64,000 nt of DNA, taken from the NCBI RefSeq assembly GCF_000150275.1, contig NW_002060950.1, positions 1,290,106 to 1,354,105 of the forward strand, read 5' to 3'. Positions 1 through 12,571 of the stretch are shown one piece after another. The translations under genes and the position numbers were made by a program. The stretch comes from Trichoplax adhaerens (Eukaryota > Placozoa > Uniplacotomia > Trichoplacea > Trichoplacidae). The notes below the pieces were generated by a model. It saw only the letters and a list, made by a program, of their open reading frames with translations. It had not been told where the DNA came from and searched no databases. Each line of letters begins with the position of its first letter. Positions within the stretch are counted from its first letter, which is position 1.

Positions 1-332
1 ATATTAACTATTTCTATAAACTAGTACTGGTAAATGGATCTGATTCGTCGCCTCTAGCCTAATAATAACTGTCCTGTTCATTACTAATACAGTTATTGTC
101 TTTTTTTCTTATCTAATACATACATTAATTCTGATAAATACATCATGCAGGTTTGAGTATTATTGTTGCTAATAAAGAGATAGTATTAGCTGGTTAAATC
201 GATTCCTGCTGATCTTTACACACGGATTGCGCAATGTTAATAAATTTGCTTCGCTAATCAATATCACAACAATAATGTCCTGATGGAAAAAATATTATGC
301 AATGTTTTTAATACAATAAATGAAACACTTAC
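1..332 (-). other. COE intron 2, partial
   Basis: This lies downstream of the GTAAGT donor that follows COE exon 2 on the minus strand. I looked for the next conserved COE exon (the family's TNNGIHY-type stretch) and did not find it, so the intron continues past the left edge. Nothing else is recognised. Confidence 0.55.
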
Positions 333-1375
333 TCTGATATCTTGTATGAAATCAACAAATTTAGCCATTTCCACTTCTACTAGCCGCTGATTGCAATCAT
401 GAAATGAAAGAACAAAGTGGAAGAAATTGCTTTTACGCAAATTAGATGGAGGCTGTTTCTCAAAATGAATCTTCACCAAACTAAGCATTGTAAAAAAATT
501 TTTCATCAATATAAACATTTGCCCATCCTACCTATTCTTATACCTATATATTTAATATGAATTATCTTAAAATGAAAGACAGGTAAAAAATTAAAACAAT
601 CACGAAGACGAAACTGCTAAGGAAATACTGCTTTGAATGCGGCATGATTACAAACTTAATGATTTAATCAACACATAGCTTCATAGAATATTTTTTTTTC
701 GATAAATCTAAAAATGCTCAATCTGATCGACTTCAGCGACAGATTGCGTATAAATTGAAAAGTAATGATAATTGTTAAGCTTTGATAGTACATAAGAGAA
801 CACGAAAGATTTAGTAAGTGAATCGCAGATTATGGACCTCAACAGTGTGCGCAATTATCTGACTGCATTAACAAAATCCCTAAAGGCTAAGTAGACAACA
901 AACAGATGTAGAGATAGAGTAGGGAACACCTTCATTTAAGATTTAGCTCAATGCTTGTCTTAAGTCTTAAGGGAAAAAACGGTGTTAAAACGACAGAATT
1001 TGATTGCATCAAGTGTATATTGATAACTCTCGGTGGACATTTTCAAAGCAAACTAAGCCATGCTAATAATACATATTTAATTTCATTCAAACGATAAATC
1101 AGCTATCTCTATAAATACAAAAATTGGACGAATAAGGGAAAAAGTGCAAGCTAGAATTTTTTTAAACAGCGCTACGAACTATATGTACTCATACAAGCTT
1201 CGCTTCATTGCTAATCAGAAAACATGCTATAAATGTGTGCAAGCAATCTGTAAATGTTGAGCAATTCTCACCTCTCCAAAGGCAAATCCATAACGGAGTG
1301 ATCATTTCGGAGCATAGCCAAATGGGGTGATGTTGCTTCCGATGAAGAAGTTTTTCTGACGCAATTCGTCGACAT
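333..1375 (-). CDS. COE/EBF (Collier/Olf/EBF) transcription factor, first two coding exons, 3' part off the left edge
   Basis: Two exons are visible. Exon 1 (1375-1272) runs from an ATG with an in-frame TAA 9 bases upstream to a GTGAG donor, and gives 34 codons plus 2 bases. Exon 2 (480-333) lies between a CTTAG acceptor and a GTAAGT donor. The split codon joins in frame as Ser35, and exon 2 ends at residue 84 in phase 0. Residues 41-57 read [17 protein letters not shown], the hallmark start of the COE DNA-binding domain, followed by a diverged form of the family's ALYDRQGQPVEIER stretch and FVDFI. COE proteins are nuclear dimeric transcription factors with DNA-binding, IPT/TIG and helix-loop-helix parts; those later parts are not in the window. 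The 40-residue leader before the motif is shorter than in vertebrate EBFs. Family assignment is firm. Exon 1 rests on phase, splice sites and the upstream stop. Confidence 0.85.
481..1271 (-). other. COE intron 1
   Basis: This 791-bp intron lies between the two COE coding exons, with a GTGAG donor at the 1271 end and a pyrimidine-rich tract plus CTTAG acceptor at the 481 end. No gene or repeat is recognised inside it. Confidence 0.65.
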
Positions 1376-2579
1376 AGTTAATTATTTTGTCTTGCAGACC
1401 CGTGTACCACAGTCAGAAGCGATCTCTGAATGATAAATCGCTACTTTATTTTTGATAATTTTATAGGTTATGGAATGCTAACTCTATTGAAATTTGATTT
1501 AATTGTGTTCAACCTTGATATTATGTGTCAATGAATAAACTTTGCTGCCGGCTATGCTTGAAATCTCAAGAGACCTCCACAATTATCTCAATCAGAGGAG
1601 GGGAAATGCTAAGAAAACCTAGATTGTTTTCCTATGAAGCTTAGGTCTAGCCATATCCAAAAACATGTACTAGCCGCGATGTTGGTTTCTATTATATCCA
1701 TCTAGTCATTCTACAGGTTACCTACGGGTATATTGTTATACGACGACTAGTCTGTCAATGACTAGCTTATAATGTCTATTACACTCCACATGACAATGCA
1801 CAGAAATAATGCTGCAGCAGGAAAGCAGACCGAATCGCTGACCACTGAGCTCTATTCAATCAATTGTATTCCTTCTGTTTTGTCTTTACAATTCAGCTTG
1901 TCTATGCATTACAAAAAGATCCCTCATTATTATTATTATCGTCTATAAGTCCGTCGAGCTAGTAATAAAACGTCATTTAGAAATCAATAATGTTTATACT
2001 CTGTATATCACATGTTTACTACTTTGTATTAGTACCGTAGTTAATTGTGTAATTTATCGTGCTATGCATACATTGAGTGACTTGTTGCATGAACTCTAAT
2101 CAACTGCTATGTTTTTCCCAAAAGCCAAGAATTATTTTCCGAAAATTACTACGATTTTAAGCGGGTTTTAGCTGAAAGAGGTTTAAATTACCTACAGTCG
2201 TTACCCATCTGGCGAAATATATATCATCGCATTACCGCTATAATAAATAATTATATTGAAGGAATTTTGTATCATCCAACTAAATACATCTAGCCTATCT
2301 ATCAGTACAGACGAGGTCATAAACTAAATGAACTTGATGTTACATTATTTTTTAGATCGATTTAGCTCAATGACTAATCTTAAATATTAAACTGTATTAG
2401 TTTATTCTAAACGAGCATTTTAGAAATAAGTTTTATCCACTTTTAATCTCATTTGAGGATAAAGTATTTTAATATAGTTGTTAATAATAACCGCACATGT
2501 TTAAAGGGTACCACACATTTCTACATTGAAATACATTTGCTATAGTTATGGTAATATAATAATTCAATAGAAATTACAG

Positions 2580-2600
2580 TTAATTAATTAATTAATTAAT
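2580..2600. repeat. (TTAA)n microsatellite
   Basis: Five successive TTAA units form a short self-complementary simple repeat in the COE-RPIA intergenic region. Confidence 0.8.
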
Positions 2601-5600
2601 GGACTAATAACGTATTAATACAGGTGGACTTGTATCGGTAATCGTCAAATTGATTTTACGATAGAAACAGGTGCAGTATTAGATGTAAGCTAAATCTGGA
2701 AAAGGTAAGTTCTCGTTTAGTATGATACTACCGCAACGGATCAGGATATGTAAAGCAGGATATAATACACTACAATAACATACCATAAATTATTGTAAAT
2801 TGTTTCGCCTGTTTATCCCCTAAATTGTTATGCAACAATTTTCTTGCTAATTACAATATACTAGCGTTACCCTATAATTCTAAATATTTAGACTCTAAAA
2901 CTTATAAATATAATATTATTTTTAGCGTCGCTATTTAATTTGCTAAGTATATTTTAATATTACTGTAATATCTGATCGCATCCTAGTGCTCACACTACAA
3001 TAATTATTAGGCAACTTTAACTTTGCTTTAAATAAAAATAATGCAAGCTTTAATTGAAATACAGCATGCAAAATTTGTTTGAAAATTACTGGGTTTATCT
3101 TTAGGTATCAGTTAGATAATCTATCAAGCACTTTACGTTAATTTCGTAAGAGTAAATTGAATTTTTATTTTCGGGGGATGCATTTGAACTCAGTTTGTAT
3201 TAAATCAGACACTAGTCTAAACATATAGAGCATTGCACGTGTCATCAGAATTACGTTGAGAACAGGATCGTAATTGCTAACGCATTCACGCGATACGTTT
3301 TAATAAATTTGGCTAGATTTACATTTTCTTGCAAGAATCTTGGTTCTCTATAGCAACGACTAATAAGCAGATCGATTTAACCCAGATCACTTCAATAATC
3401 GTTTGAAGATTGTCTCACATTTAAATGAAAGTATTCCATAGCCAAAGTTACAAATTTAAACACTTCAGGGAGTTAAATTTATGATTTCTAGTCACCTATT
3501 ATAGAGATAAAAGCATTCGCTAGATATTGCTCATGCCAGATTAAAACAATATTAAAGAACTTGTTTATCCAATTATGCTCCACTCCTAAACGAGAAAAAT
3601 AAATACAGTACATGAGCATTGGGAAATTATCGCAAGGGGAAAATTGGTTTGTTAAGCTAATCTGTTATATTTATTCCTTACGGACTCATTCTCGGATTGC
3701 ATTGATACATCATCGACAATAACCAATTAATCGGTTACTCGTAGTACGCCCTTTAAATTATTGTTACGAGTCGAAAAAATAATGGAATATTACAATTACA
3801 CTTGACCTTGCTAGAGAAAGCTTATATATTTATTTTCAATTGTTATTCGAGCTGGTAACCATGACTCGATTTAAGTCATGGCAATTTCAATCACGTATTC
3901 CCTAGTTGATTTCGTGGATGGAAGTAATGTACACATTACAATAATGCACGCATAAATAATTTCGTTGGCTGAAGTCGACTTATTCAGTATGGAAAGTAAT
4001 TATACTGTGTGAGATCATTTTTCATCCTGACAGTAATAAAAATTAATGCCATTTTGCGATTTTAATTGCAATAATTTAGCCCAGATAGCGGATTGCGCAA
4101 GATTACTCGGCAAAAAAAATAAAAACAGATGATGAAAATTGATTATAATTGGCAACAGGTTCTACTGTAATGTATTGATTGTAATTTATTTGATCACTTG
4201 GGGCATGCCCGTAGGTATAGTATACAGAGACGGTACTGTTTTCAACGCGTATAATGTCATGCAGATGTAATACCTTTCTTAAAGTTCTTTATTTCAATGC
4301 TAAGAACATTAGAATCTCCCAAAGGTAATATAGGCATTGTCAAATTAAGATGACTTCAGGCACTAGAATAACAATACGATAACAGTGTCTGCAAGATATG
4401 GACAAGTCCTCCCTTTTATGATCACAATTACTTCTAGTTTCATCATCTTATAGCAAATTTCTTTAGCAGTAATTGTTTTATGCGGAAATTTTCTGCGGAT
4501 CCAGGAAAGTAGGGGAATTTATTGATTCTCTCAAACTATACACAGATCAGCTGTTCTAAGTGTAGATATGCTCTACGTTCTTATAAATTATAAGCGAACT
4601 TAAATATGGGCCAGTGCAATTTTCAGAGTTCACAAATAACTACGTCAGCAAAGTAATGGGCGTTCCCTGCAACGATAGCCAATATTATAAAGTTGAACAC
4701 CTACCTGTTCACTTGTTGACTGACCTACATGTATTTAGTACACGATAGTTTTAGAACAAATAAAGAAAATTGATTCAGTTTTTGATCAAACATCTATCAT
4801 ACAAGAATTTCGTATTTACATACTCTAAACGCATTGGTAGCCGATAGCGATTGCACACACTGCAAACATTTCAATTAATGTCAATTAAACAGGTGCGCCA
4901 TGCAATAATTTTTAAATCTTGAGAATTTTTTAGATATCATTAGAGATACTTTTCTGTTTGGAATAGAACTTTTCTATAAGATTATTAATAGTGTAGATTG
5001 AATGCAATATTAGTAATCCCAAGGCTATTTTTAATTTAAATTTTTTGTCTCATTCATGACTATTAATCTCTAATTTTTGATACTCGTTTCCACTTTATGA
5101 ATATGACTTACCGTTCTGCCAAAATATTCGTGTTTAAAATAATATTCGTGGGAACAGGAAACATAAAACAATAAACAACATGGGCATAGTGTTATATCAA
5201 ATTGAATCACGACAATGTATTAACAGTTCAGTTAAATAAACTATATTAATTGCAAAATAATAAGACCATTATTATTCAGATCCAGTATACAGGTACAATT
5301 GTATATTGTTACTATTAGTTATTGCACATTGAAATTTGTAGACGTAAGGGTACACTACATGAGTGGCTTTTAAATACTGTTGCAAATTCTGCTGATAATG
5401 ATGCAGGAACGCAGAGTTAAATGAAAAAAAAAAAATTGAATTCCGGCATTTATACTTTAGGGATTAATTGGACGATAATTTAGTTTAGTTATTTAATTAT
5501 ATCGATCGGAAATACAATACTGCATTGGAGTTATGAGTATTTAATTTGTTTTGAATGTCCGATGTGATATCTTTTTCTCTTATTCGTTTTTATTGCTTAT

Positions 5601-6605
5601 AACCTATTCGAAACACGCATTTCTATGCTTAGATTATACAATAATCCTGCTTCTGTAGTGCAATATTTCTGAAATATCTATCAAACAGATTATAGAAAAA
5701 AAAAAAGAACCTAAACGTGTAGTAACATAGCATAATAAGCAAAGTGCGTAATGTAATTAAGTAAACACTATTTTCTTGCGTTTATTGAGATTCTATATAC
5801 GTCTGTCGAGGTATTTAAAATGTAACGCCTACAACACCAATGACAACTACTATAGCGATACTACCCTATATTGTGATGTGCTTTACGATAAAGTCCTAGA
5901 AAGCAGTGTTCTCGCCGATATAATGGTTGTAGCAACCATAAATACACTGTAAGCTTTGACCATATGGTGGTATAATCAAGCTAATGCGGGGATATTTAGG
6001 AGGTTACTAGGCTAAAATCATCGCTAAATAGTTTTTTACTGTATCATGTGATTATTTCATGTACTCTGAAAAGTATTTTAACCTAATGTATAGGACTATT
6101 GCTCGGCATTAGGTGAGTCCGTGAATTCTAAACTAATTATGATGCATCTACAATAATAAAAATTTTTGATTATAAATTTCTCATATTAGTACAGTACTTC
6201 ATTACATATGAGGCGAAATAAAATTGGATTGTTTCAGCCTTCCTTTTGAAAGACGATTACAGAACGCCTTAGTAGGCCCTATAGCAATAGTAAAGCAGTG
6301 TACAGTTTATAACACAACCCTGCTACATAGAAATTTCTCTGAGCAGAGTTGTCATGCAAGTTCGACCTAATGCGGTTCACTATTTAATCCATTAGCATGC
6401 AATACTCTTTACGCCTATGAGTCATAAATCGTCATGCCGGGTAGAATGATGCATACATGATGGACAGTCAATGAAGAATTTTATTACAATAAAAATTAGT
6501 GGCCGTGTAGTGAAGAAAGAAGAAAAATGATAGAGGTAAATCGTGATTTAGTGAGTCACGGATGGAATAATTACAGAATATATTGGCATAATGTCGATGG
6601 ATTAC

Positions 6606-6630
6606 TCATGGATGATTTAGTCATCCATGA
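6606..6630. repeat. Perfect 10-bp inverted repeat (hairpin)
   Basis: TCATGGATGA is followed by a 5-base spacer and its exact reverse complement TCATCCATGA. No adjacent gene end is recognised, so no function is proposed. Confidence 0.7.
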
Positions 6631-6812
6631 CTAATCTCGATGTTTGCATGATAATAACCGTTCCATAAATTTATATAATATGGTCATTACGTCACGCGCA
6701 ACAGGTACTACTGTATTATGACTAATTTTCATCATATTGTTATTATCGATAGAACAACAACTTAGATCTCTGCATGTATTTCATATTTTCCGTATCCTCT
6801 AGTCCTATACCT

Positions 6813-7102
6813 AGTTTGCAAAGCACCCTAAAGCCCTGATTATCTGATTTTATTATTAGTTTATTATGATCAACAATTAAAATATCAATTAGCTTTCAAG
6901 ACATCGTAGTGAACTGATTGATGGACTACTGAATATTCCTCTGGGAGCAATTCGAGTCCGTGACTGGTCCTAAACTGTACGCATGAATATTGAATAATGT
7001 AGTCTCGCACAGTTTGCAAAGCAGCTTGAAGCACCGATTATTCGATCTTATTGTTTGTTCCATTGATTATTGTAATATCAATAGCCTTCAAGACATCATA
7101 AT
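6813..7102. repeat. Imperfect direct duplication of about 95 bp
   Basis: The segment at 6813-6908, starting AGTTTGCAAAGC and ending near TTCAAGACATC, recurs with substitutions and small indels at 7011-7102. The copies are about 200 bp apart. No coding content is seen. Confidence 0.55.
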
Positions 7103-7812
7103 TAAATAGTTGTAACCCACAGGGCTATTTTCTACTTGCTTACTCCTTACAGCTATTATTGCTGCAGTTGACTTTTTATTATTTATTTACATGGCTGCAT
7201 GCTCCGAGCAATGCTTGAGGCTGTTTGCTTGTACGCATGCGTGTAATACAAGTCTAACGGAGGTAGCGACCATTCATGCTACACATTGCTAGGGAAGTAC
7301 TTACGTCTTGGCTATTTAAAGCATTTTGTAAGTAGATATAGGTTAAAATGAACTAATAGACTCATTAAGTCATAGTATCGATTGCTTAAGCTGATAAAGG
7401 TTTTACAATACGATGAGATTTGATGTAGAGATGTTTTATGGTAGTATTAAAAGGAAGGATGATGATAAAAATGAGCTAATGTGTAATGATGGTAAAGATG
7501 AGCTGATGTATTTGCAGCCTATGCCATGCAATTCGTATACATTGCACATCCAGATCACATACTATCTACAACAAGAAGTATGACTACAATTGATCGATAG
7601 CATACAGTATAACAAATTGATTTATATATTGCACAGTACTGTACTTTATACTGTACAATTGACATTGCTGACAATTCTGAACTTAACCACTTGGTCAATG
7701 TGCGAAGCTAAACATCATTTCGTATACTGTAACCAATAGACGTGTACTCATTTTGTAGCATTTTCAAGGCCCCAGTACATTATACAAATCTTGGACATTA
7801 ATTTGAGTTGAA

Positions 7813-9806
7813 ATGTCTACCAGTTTAATCGAAGCTGCAAAGAGAGCTGCAGCTATAGCTGCGGTTAATGCCCATGTTAAAGTAAGTGATGACATTAATT
7901 AACTTTGCATATCGTAAAAATTGTACCAGCAAATATTGTCAACGGATGACTTGCAGCGACAGTGGTTGCATTGGATAACACAATATCAAATTCTTGTAAT
8001 GTCTTCAAAGAATAATCAGGTTGTCGGTATTGGAAGTGGCTCCACAATTGTATATGCTGTACGTCGATTAGGTATGCAACTACTATGTTTGTAATGAATG
8101 GAATACGATGTTACAAATTACTGTAATACATTGAAAATGAGTTTTAGCTCATATATTGCATCTTAATGAAAGATATACAATAGCTAGGAATCATTTACTT
8201 TAATTATGCAGTAAATAACACCAGTTAACATTGCAATTCCTATAACCGCAAATAATATGCCTTGTTTGTGCACTCAATAGCTGAGCGAATGACTGATGAA
8301 AACTTGCAAATTGTCTGCATCCCTACGTCCTTTCAGGTTAAGCTAGCAAGATCTTTACAATATTTACCATACATACTTTTTGAACAACATTGTTGCAGCA
8401 GCAAGACGTCAAAATTTTTTAGGAGTTGCAAACATTATCTAACATTTTAAGTGATTTGACGTTATTATTTTCCACAGGCCCGGCAGTTAATTATAGAAAA
8501 TAAGCTGACTTTAAGTGATCTGGAAAGACACCCTCAAGTAAGCTACTTGATCTACTATATACTGATTGTATTGGTAATAAAGACGAAAAAATTTTCACTC
8601 TATTCCATATCACTTACAATAATCGAGAAACTCTTTCGTTTAAAAAGCTTGATGTAGCTATCGATGGAGCTGATGAGGTCGATGATTACCTAAATTGTAT
8701 AAAGGGTGGCGGGTAAGAAATGGAACTATAACCAAGTCTGTAAATAACAGATGTATAAATTTACTCATATACTGTAATCTTATCATCGATACTTAATTAC
8801 GGTACACTGTAATATGAAATGTTATGATACACCTATGGCTTCAAAACTTTTGGTTTATTTTATCTCTATCTTTTCTAGGGGATGCCACACACTAGAAAAG
8901 ATTATAGCATCATCTGCGAAGAAATTTATCGTGATAGCAGATTACCGGTAAGCATGCGTAATCCAGTAATGGACCTTTTTCGTTTTTAGCAACTAAAGTT
9001 TGATGAAAATTTGCTATGAAGTAACTATTTGCATTTTACGTATACTTACTCTACTAGTAAAGATTCAAAGACCCTTGGAGAGAAAGTACTGGTGATATAA
9101 TGCATTTCGTAAATGTTGCAACTGCTTTATAGCTCATGTTCTCTTTCTCCGAATTTGTTTCGGTTAGTGGACTAAAGGCATTCCAGTTGAGGTACTACCG
9201 TTTGCTTATGCGACAGTTAAAGCAAAAATTCATAAATTTGGTGGAACGCCCGTACTACGAATGGCGATTAATAAAGCAGTAATGCAATCTACAATTTCTG
9301 AAATTTTAGTATAATCTTAGTATTACGACCGAAACAATGTTTAATCCTTAGCTATAACTAATTGATACTGATATAATTCTGATTAATGTATAGGGACCAG
9401 TCGTAACTGATAGTGGAAATTTTATCTTAGATGTCACCTTTAATTCTGTGAGTGCAGTTTACAGCGTATAAAACCCTTAAATATTATTGCTTTTATAGCC
9501 AGTTTCTGGCCGAAACAGTACGTATTTTGGTCAAATTTTCATTTTGTACTTTTATTGTATTGTGTTATTATAGGCTATGGACTGGTCCAAGACAAATCAA
9601 GATTTAACCATGATACCTGGTATACTCTCACTTTATTTTATTTAATGAATAGCGTAGGTCCTTTAATATTGTCCCATGAGCTAATCTTATTACGATTATT
9701 ACTAATAACAGGAGTTGTCGATACCGGACTATTTGTCGGAATGGCCGAAAAGGCCTACTTTGGTATGGAAGATGGTAATGTAAAATCTAGAGATCGGCCA
9801 ACTTAA
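7813..9806 (+). CDS. RPIA: Ribose-5-phosphate isomerase A, 11 exons, 234 aa
   Basis: The enzyme interconverts ribose-5-phosphate and ribulose-5-phosphate in the non-oxidative pentose phosphate pathway, normally in the cytosol. Exons: 7813-7881, 8020-8071, 8281-8336, 8478-8537, 8648-8712, 8879-8947, 9058-9085, 9168-9278, 9394-9447, 9574-9619, 9712-9806. All introns are GT-AG and all phases agree; the total is 705 nt including TAA. Family motifs appear in order: GIGSGST (26-32, substrate loop), DGADE (85-89), KGGGG (98-102), LEKI (106-109), and a C-terminal PG-VVDTGLF stretch (203-211). Asp85, Asp88, Lys98 and Glu107 correspond to the E. coli active-site residues D81, D84, K94 and E103, so the enzyme should be active. 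No N-terminal targeting extension is seen. Exon 7 is only 28 nt. The exon 5 acceptor has a poor pyrimidine tract. Confidence 0.95.
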
Positions 9807-11471
9807 AATGGATCTATCCACTTTGTTATATAATTAAATCTGATTGTGCTTGTAATGTACAACATAATAAAACTAATATACTGGTATCATGAAAAACTGT
9901 AATTACCGTTTGCCGAATTACAGTTTCCACGATTGTTGAGAATATGTATGCAGTATTTATAGGATCATCTGATACTATTGTGATTTTTTTTCATAACTCA
10001 AGCTTATTTACTTCCGCCTGAGATGGATCTGCCAGTATTCTCGACAATATACACTATTTCATATAGGGTTGATTAAAACATTTTACTTTTACTTTTCTCC
10101 ATTCGTAACACAATAGAATCTAGAATCTAGATTGGCTTTTGTAATAAAGTGATATAACAAAATGATTCGGATGCACGTACTATGTGAATTTGACTTAGAA
10201 CAGGTAAAGCTGTATAATGTGCACGTATTTCCATTACTTTAAGTCGACTTTGAGTCTTATCTCCAGTCAAAATATTTTTATCATCTGTATGGAAATGCTT
10301 CGCCAAATTCTTAAAATCGACGAGCATGACAATATGGCAATATACATTTTATGGTCAATCTATTTTTTGGAATGATTGTAAATTTGTTAGTGTTATCTTC
10401 CGAATAAGATTCCTGTATCGTTGCCGAACTTTTAACCTATCGACCGAAAAATCCACGTCATCTTCCGCTGTTCTTGGTCATCAATCATCTGTGCATTTAT
10501 CCATAAATTTGATACACTTTAACTTACGGAGCTATTTCATCAATAGCTAATCCATCGGTCTGTTAAAGTTGTACATATAAGTACCGTCATTTAATATTAC
10601 AGTACTATTGTCTATTTAGCAATGTTTAGTTTAAGTTTTATGTTTTGGTTCCATGTGCACTATTTCTGATGAAAAGTTTACGCTTTCTGATTCTTTTGAT
10701 ACCTGCAAGGTTGCAAGGATCGTACTGAGTTGTGTCTCCATCAATTGCATAAATGAATAATGATAGTATAAATATCAATAAAGTCTATTCTTAAGTAGTA
10801 GCATTACTTTCTTTATTTTCTCCACACTACCTGGTAATATTCCTATTTTAAATAACCTAAGCAATTGCTAGGGTACAGTATAATCATATAAAGGAAAACT
10901 TATTTCTATGTAATTTACTATTGTATTGATTGTGCTGATTTTAAACTTTTAAGCAGAATACATATGTATGCAGTACTGTGGTCTATTTTAATACCCGGTA
11001 CTGTTTTTCATCGTATAGTCCTTAATAACTCAGTTTTGCTCATTGTAAGATATTTTTTCTATAGTTTAGCTCAGACTGCGACATTAGTAGTTGAAAATGA
11101 AGTATTTTAACCCCCTTGATGATCTTACATACATCTATTCATCACTATCAAATAAATAGAAATACGCATATAATATAGCCTTCAATGAGTATTGTAAATG
11201 AATTTCCTTCAATGCGTCAAACATGCACTCACTGAAATATAGCCTCCACAGTTAATTTCAGGTAGAGCATAGAGCAAACGATTAAAAAACTACAATCTAA
11301 CTGCAAATAATAATTTGCAGTTGCCAATCATATTTATCATAGTTAATAGGTTGAAATGATCTTCTGTGTAGGTTATAAAATCCTACTAGTAACATATGTT
11401 CGATCGTTTCAGTTTCAACGTTAAGCTAAGCCGCATGCTCAATCTTATTTTTAAGAGTAGATCAAGACAAA
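9807..11471. other. Intergenic region between RPIA and the dehydrogenase gene
   Basis: Apart from the RPIA poly(A) signal, nothing is recognised. Short minus-strand open stretches at 10.1-10.8 kb with possible splice sites could be exons, but they match no family I know and are not called. Confidence 0.4.
9866..9871 (+). terminator. Candidate poly(A) signal of RPIA
   Basis: An AATAAA hexamer lies 60 bases after the RPIA stop codon on the same strand, the first such hexamer downstream. It is assigned by position only. Confidence 0.55.
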
Positions 11472-12571
11472 ATGGCTTCCGAAAGCTTAGAGCTCTACAT
11501 AGCGGCTTTTAGCGTGTTTGTAGCACCAATTTTAGTCGTGATTTGCCTACGTTTGGCCAAATATCTAAAATTTTCCGATCAAAATGATAAAAATATAGTT
11601 CTGATTGGTTGTGATACGGATTGTGGTCAAGCATTACTGCAACAGCTACTGCAACACCGCGGCCATATATTCGCAACGTATAAAGATGAAGACAAAATGA
11701 AAGATTTATTACCTGATTCTCCTTCGAATATTACATTCATGAAATTAGATCCCAATGAAACAGATGAAATTGACAATACAATTAAAGCCATAACTAAAGA
11801 GCAAATGCAATATGGTAGTATTTGGACTCTCATTAATTTAACAGGTAATGGTATTTGCAATGCTGCAGCTGAATGGTGTCCAAAGGAAATTTACTTGAAC
11901 TCTGCGGATGATAACCTATGGGCATCTGTTGAGGTTATAAGAAGATTTTTGCCTGTTATTAAAGAATCTCGTGGAAGAATAATACAGTTAGGGTGTTCAT
12001 CGGCTACAACGATGAGTCGAAAAACCATAGCTTATTGTGTAGCCAAAGCATCATTAAGAGCCTTTATTGAGAGCTTAAGTATAGAGATGAAACGCTATAG
12101 CGTTTCGGTCCACTGGATAGAATTAAAATCATGCTATGAACAATACGAGGAAGAAACTAATGAAGCACGAATTGACCGATGCAAACAGCAATTCTGGAAT
12201 GAAATCAGTAGTCTAGCCAAATTAAAATTCAATCAGCAATTTTATGACACATGTAAGTTTACTCGGAAAGCCTAAAATTAATTTAAGTAATAAGAGCTAC
12301 TGTATTGTTTAGAAAATTACAATTTAGTGTACACCAATCCTTAGATGCTGGTCTAATTTGGAAGCAACTTAATCCTTCTTAATATAGTGTGGTAGACTTC
12401 TACCCGGGATCGTTTAAAATAAACTCTCAGTAATTTTTAAAATTATCCTTAGTTGTTACAGATTATTCTCGCAAAAATCAAGCATACTTCAAGAAGAATA
12501 TCCATAAAATCATGTGGGCAATAGAAAATGCAATTTTTAGCTTTAATCCCAGTGATGTATATACAGTTTAG
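11472..12571 (+). CDS. Membrane-anchored short-chain dehydrogenase, retinol/hydroxysteroid dehydrogenase (SDR9C)-like, divergent
   Basis: Exon 1 is 11472-12252 (GTAAGT donor) and exon 2 is 12462-12571 (ACAG acceptor to TAG). Joined, they give 296 aa, against about 317 in the family. Residues 9-28 form a hydrophobic N-terminal anchor. A Rossmann fold follows, with the TGCDxGFG-type cofactor loop as IGCDTDCG (45-52), the NNAG motif reduced to NLTG, SS at 176-177, and the catalytic YxxxK pair at Tyr188/Lys192. Exon 2 supplies the family's C-terminal helix (MWAIENAIFSFNPSDVY). The cofactor Gly, the NNAG motif and the usual PG after the catalytic helix are all altered, so activity or cofactor use may differ; the substrate is unknown. 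Without the splice the frame would end at 12275, but the donor and the homologous tail favour two exons. Confidence 0.8.

Larger units (their letters stand above)
1376..7812. other. Intergenic region between the divergent COE and RPIA genes
   Basis: About 6.4 kb lie between the 5' ends of two oppositely directed genes. No convincing exon was found on either strand. It holds a TTAA microsatellite, a 25-bp hairpin and an imperfect 100-bp duplication, all listed separately. By position it should contain the promoter and control region of the COE gene, but I cannot point to a specific site. Confidence 0.5.

Noticed and set aside
264-518. An 84-codon minus-strand open frame starting at an ATG at 518
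   Set aside because: The conserved part is COE exon 2 (333-480). The ATG lies in the intron upstream of the acceptor, and the tail reads through the GTAAGT donor.
6951-6975. A string resembling a tRNA B-box (ATTCGAGTCC)
   Set aside because: The leading GG is absent and no matching A-box or cloverleaf could be drawn around it.
10127-10550. Overlapping open stretches on both strands with nearby GT/AG sites, possibly exons of a minus-strand gene
   Set aside because: The pieces could not be joined in one consistent phase without arbitrary acceptors, and no known family was recognised.
12253-12275. Dehydrogenase ending at the TAA at 12273-12275
   Set aside because: The frame passes through a GTAAGT donor at 12253. 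Splicing to 12462 restores the family's C-terminal helix in frame.
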